In this document: in pieces, positions 44,106-44,183 of the stretch
How the letters are laid out: the number at the start of each line of letters is the position of its first letter
Position numbering within the stretch: the first letter of the stretch is position 1
Origin: Pseudomonadales bacterium
GTDB lineage: Bacteria > Pseudomonadota > Gammaproteobacteria > Pseudomonadales > Azotimanducaceae
Length of the DNA stretch: 44,183 bases
Direction of reading: 5' to 3'
NCBI GenBank assembly: GCA_021295855.1
Contig: JAGWBO010000008.1
Span: 870-45,052 of the forward strand
Notes under the pieces: generated by a model
What the model was told of the DNA's origin: nothing
Databases searched by the model: none
The model's input: only the letters and a program-made list of their open reading frames with translations
Program-made: the position numbers and the translations under genes

Positions 44106-44183
44106 TTACGCGAATTCGAGAATCGACCGACCCGCGATTTTCCCTTCTTCGAGCGCAGTCGTCGCCTCGTTGATCTCATCAAT
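44106..44183 (-). CDS. C-terminal end of a probable Zn-dependent alcohol dehydrogenase (partial)
   Basis: The last 25 codons and a TAA at 44108-44106 are visible; the rest lies beyond the right edge. The residues IDEINEATTALEEGKIAGRS, followed by ILEF and a final Ala, match the C terminus of zinc-type MDR alcohol dehydrogenases, where an Asp-Ile-Asn-Glu-Ala helix precedes a Gly-Lys and an Arg-x-x-Leu strand. It converges with the phosphotransferase gene, leaving 65 bp. The class is likely; the substrate is unknown. Confidence 0.6.
   Translation of the reverse strand: MDEINEATTALEEGKIAGRSILEFA

Overview
The window reads as chromosomal DNA of a free-living gammaproteobacterium, probably a marine or otherwise environmental heterotroph, with base composition near 50% GC by eye. 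The assignment rests on gene order. One block runs ispB (divergent) - tRNA-Pro, then rplU-rpmA-obgE-proB, rpsT (opposite strand), murJ-ribF-lspA. A second has bamD and rluD divergent. A third runs ilvI-ilvH-ilvC-pssA-msrP. These orders are familiar from Pseudomonas-like Gammaproteobacteria. No plasmid, phage, insertion sequence or CRISPR array was seen.

Layout. 1-3.3 kb (minus): a Ddn/F420-type small oxidoreductase, asnS and a FemAB/GNAT-like protein. 3.5-9.2 kb (plus): a membrane-fusion adaptor, a MacB/LolD-type ATPase, two FtsX-type permeases, then a MATE exporter. 9.3-14.2 kb: a flavodoxin-like protein facing an acetoin-dehydrogenase-type cluster (E1 alpha, E1 beta, AcoX, E2) that has no E3 gene. 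14.3-23.6 kb: mixed accessory metabolism (threonine deaminase, epimerase, LLM oxidoreductase, AidB-like acyl-CoA dehydrogenase, PEGA lipoprotein, carboxylesterase, membrane protein, glyoxalase, SDR). 23.6-38.7 kb: housekeeping (tRNA-Pro, isoprenoid tail, ribosomal proteins, Obg, proline, lipid II flippase, FAD, lipoprotein signal peptidase, outer-membrane assembly, pseudouridine synthase, branched-chain amino acids, phosphatidylserine, methionine sulfoxide reductase). 38.8-44.2 kb: a TauD-like dioxygenase, a gene-poor stretch, a MerR/LitR-like regulator, an acyl-CoA synthetase with a phosphotransferase, and the 3' end of a probable Zn alcohol dehydrogenase.

The most interesting signal is around the MerR/LitR-like gene (40223-41233, minus). 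Its last codons and the following bases hold about seven direct repeats with cores ~11 bp apart. These overlap a near-consensus sigma-70 promoter (TTGACA, 17-bp spacer, TATAAA) pointing left into a 370-bp stretch with no recognised gene. That stretch ends in a 93-bp nested inverted repeat followed by a T-run. Related TTGTTTAG/CTAAACAA motifs recur upstream of the regulator and of the divergent acyl-CoA synthetase. This looks like a regulator with its operators and an undescribed small RNA or small-protein unit; it is an inference from sequence pattern only.

Other points: proB is broken by an apparent net 22-nt loss in a conserved segment; ileS is missing between ribF and lspA; msrP lacks its usual msrQ partner; the E2 protein carries two E3-binding domains. 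Several starts were set by ribosome-binding sites or length (TTG for the epimerase and bamD, GTG for ribF, TTG for rpsT as in E. coli).
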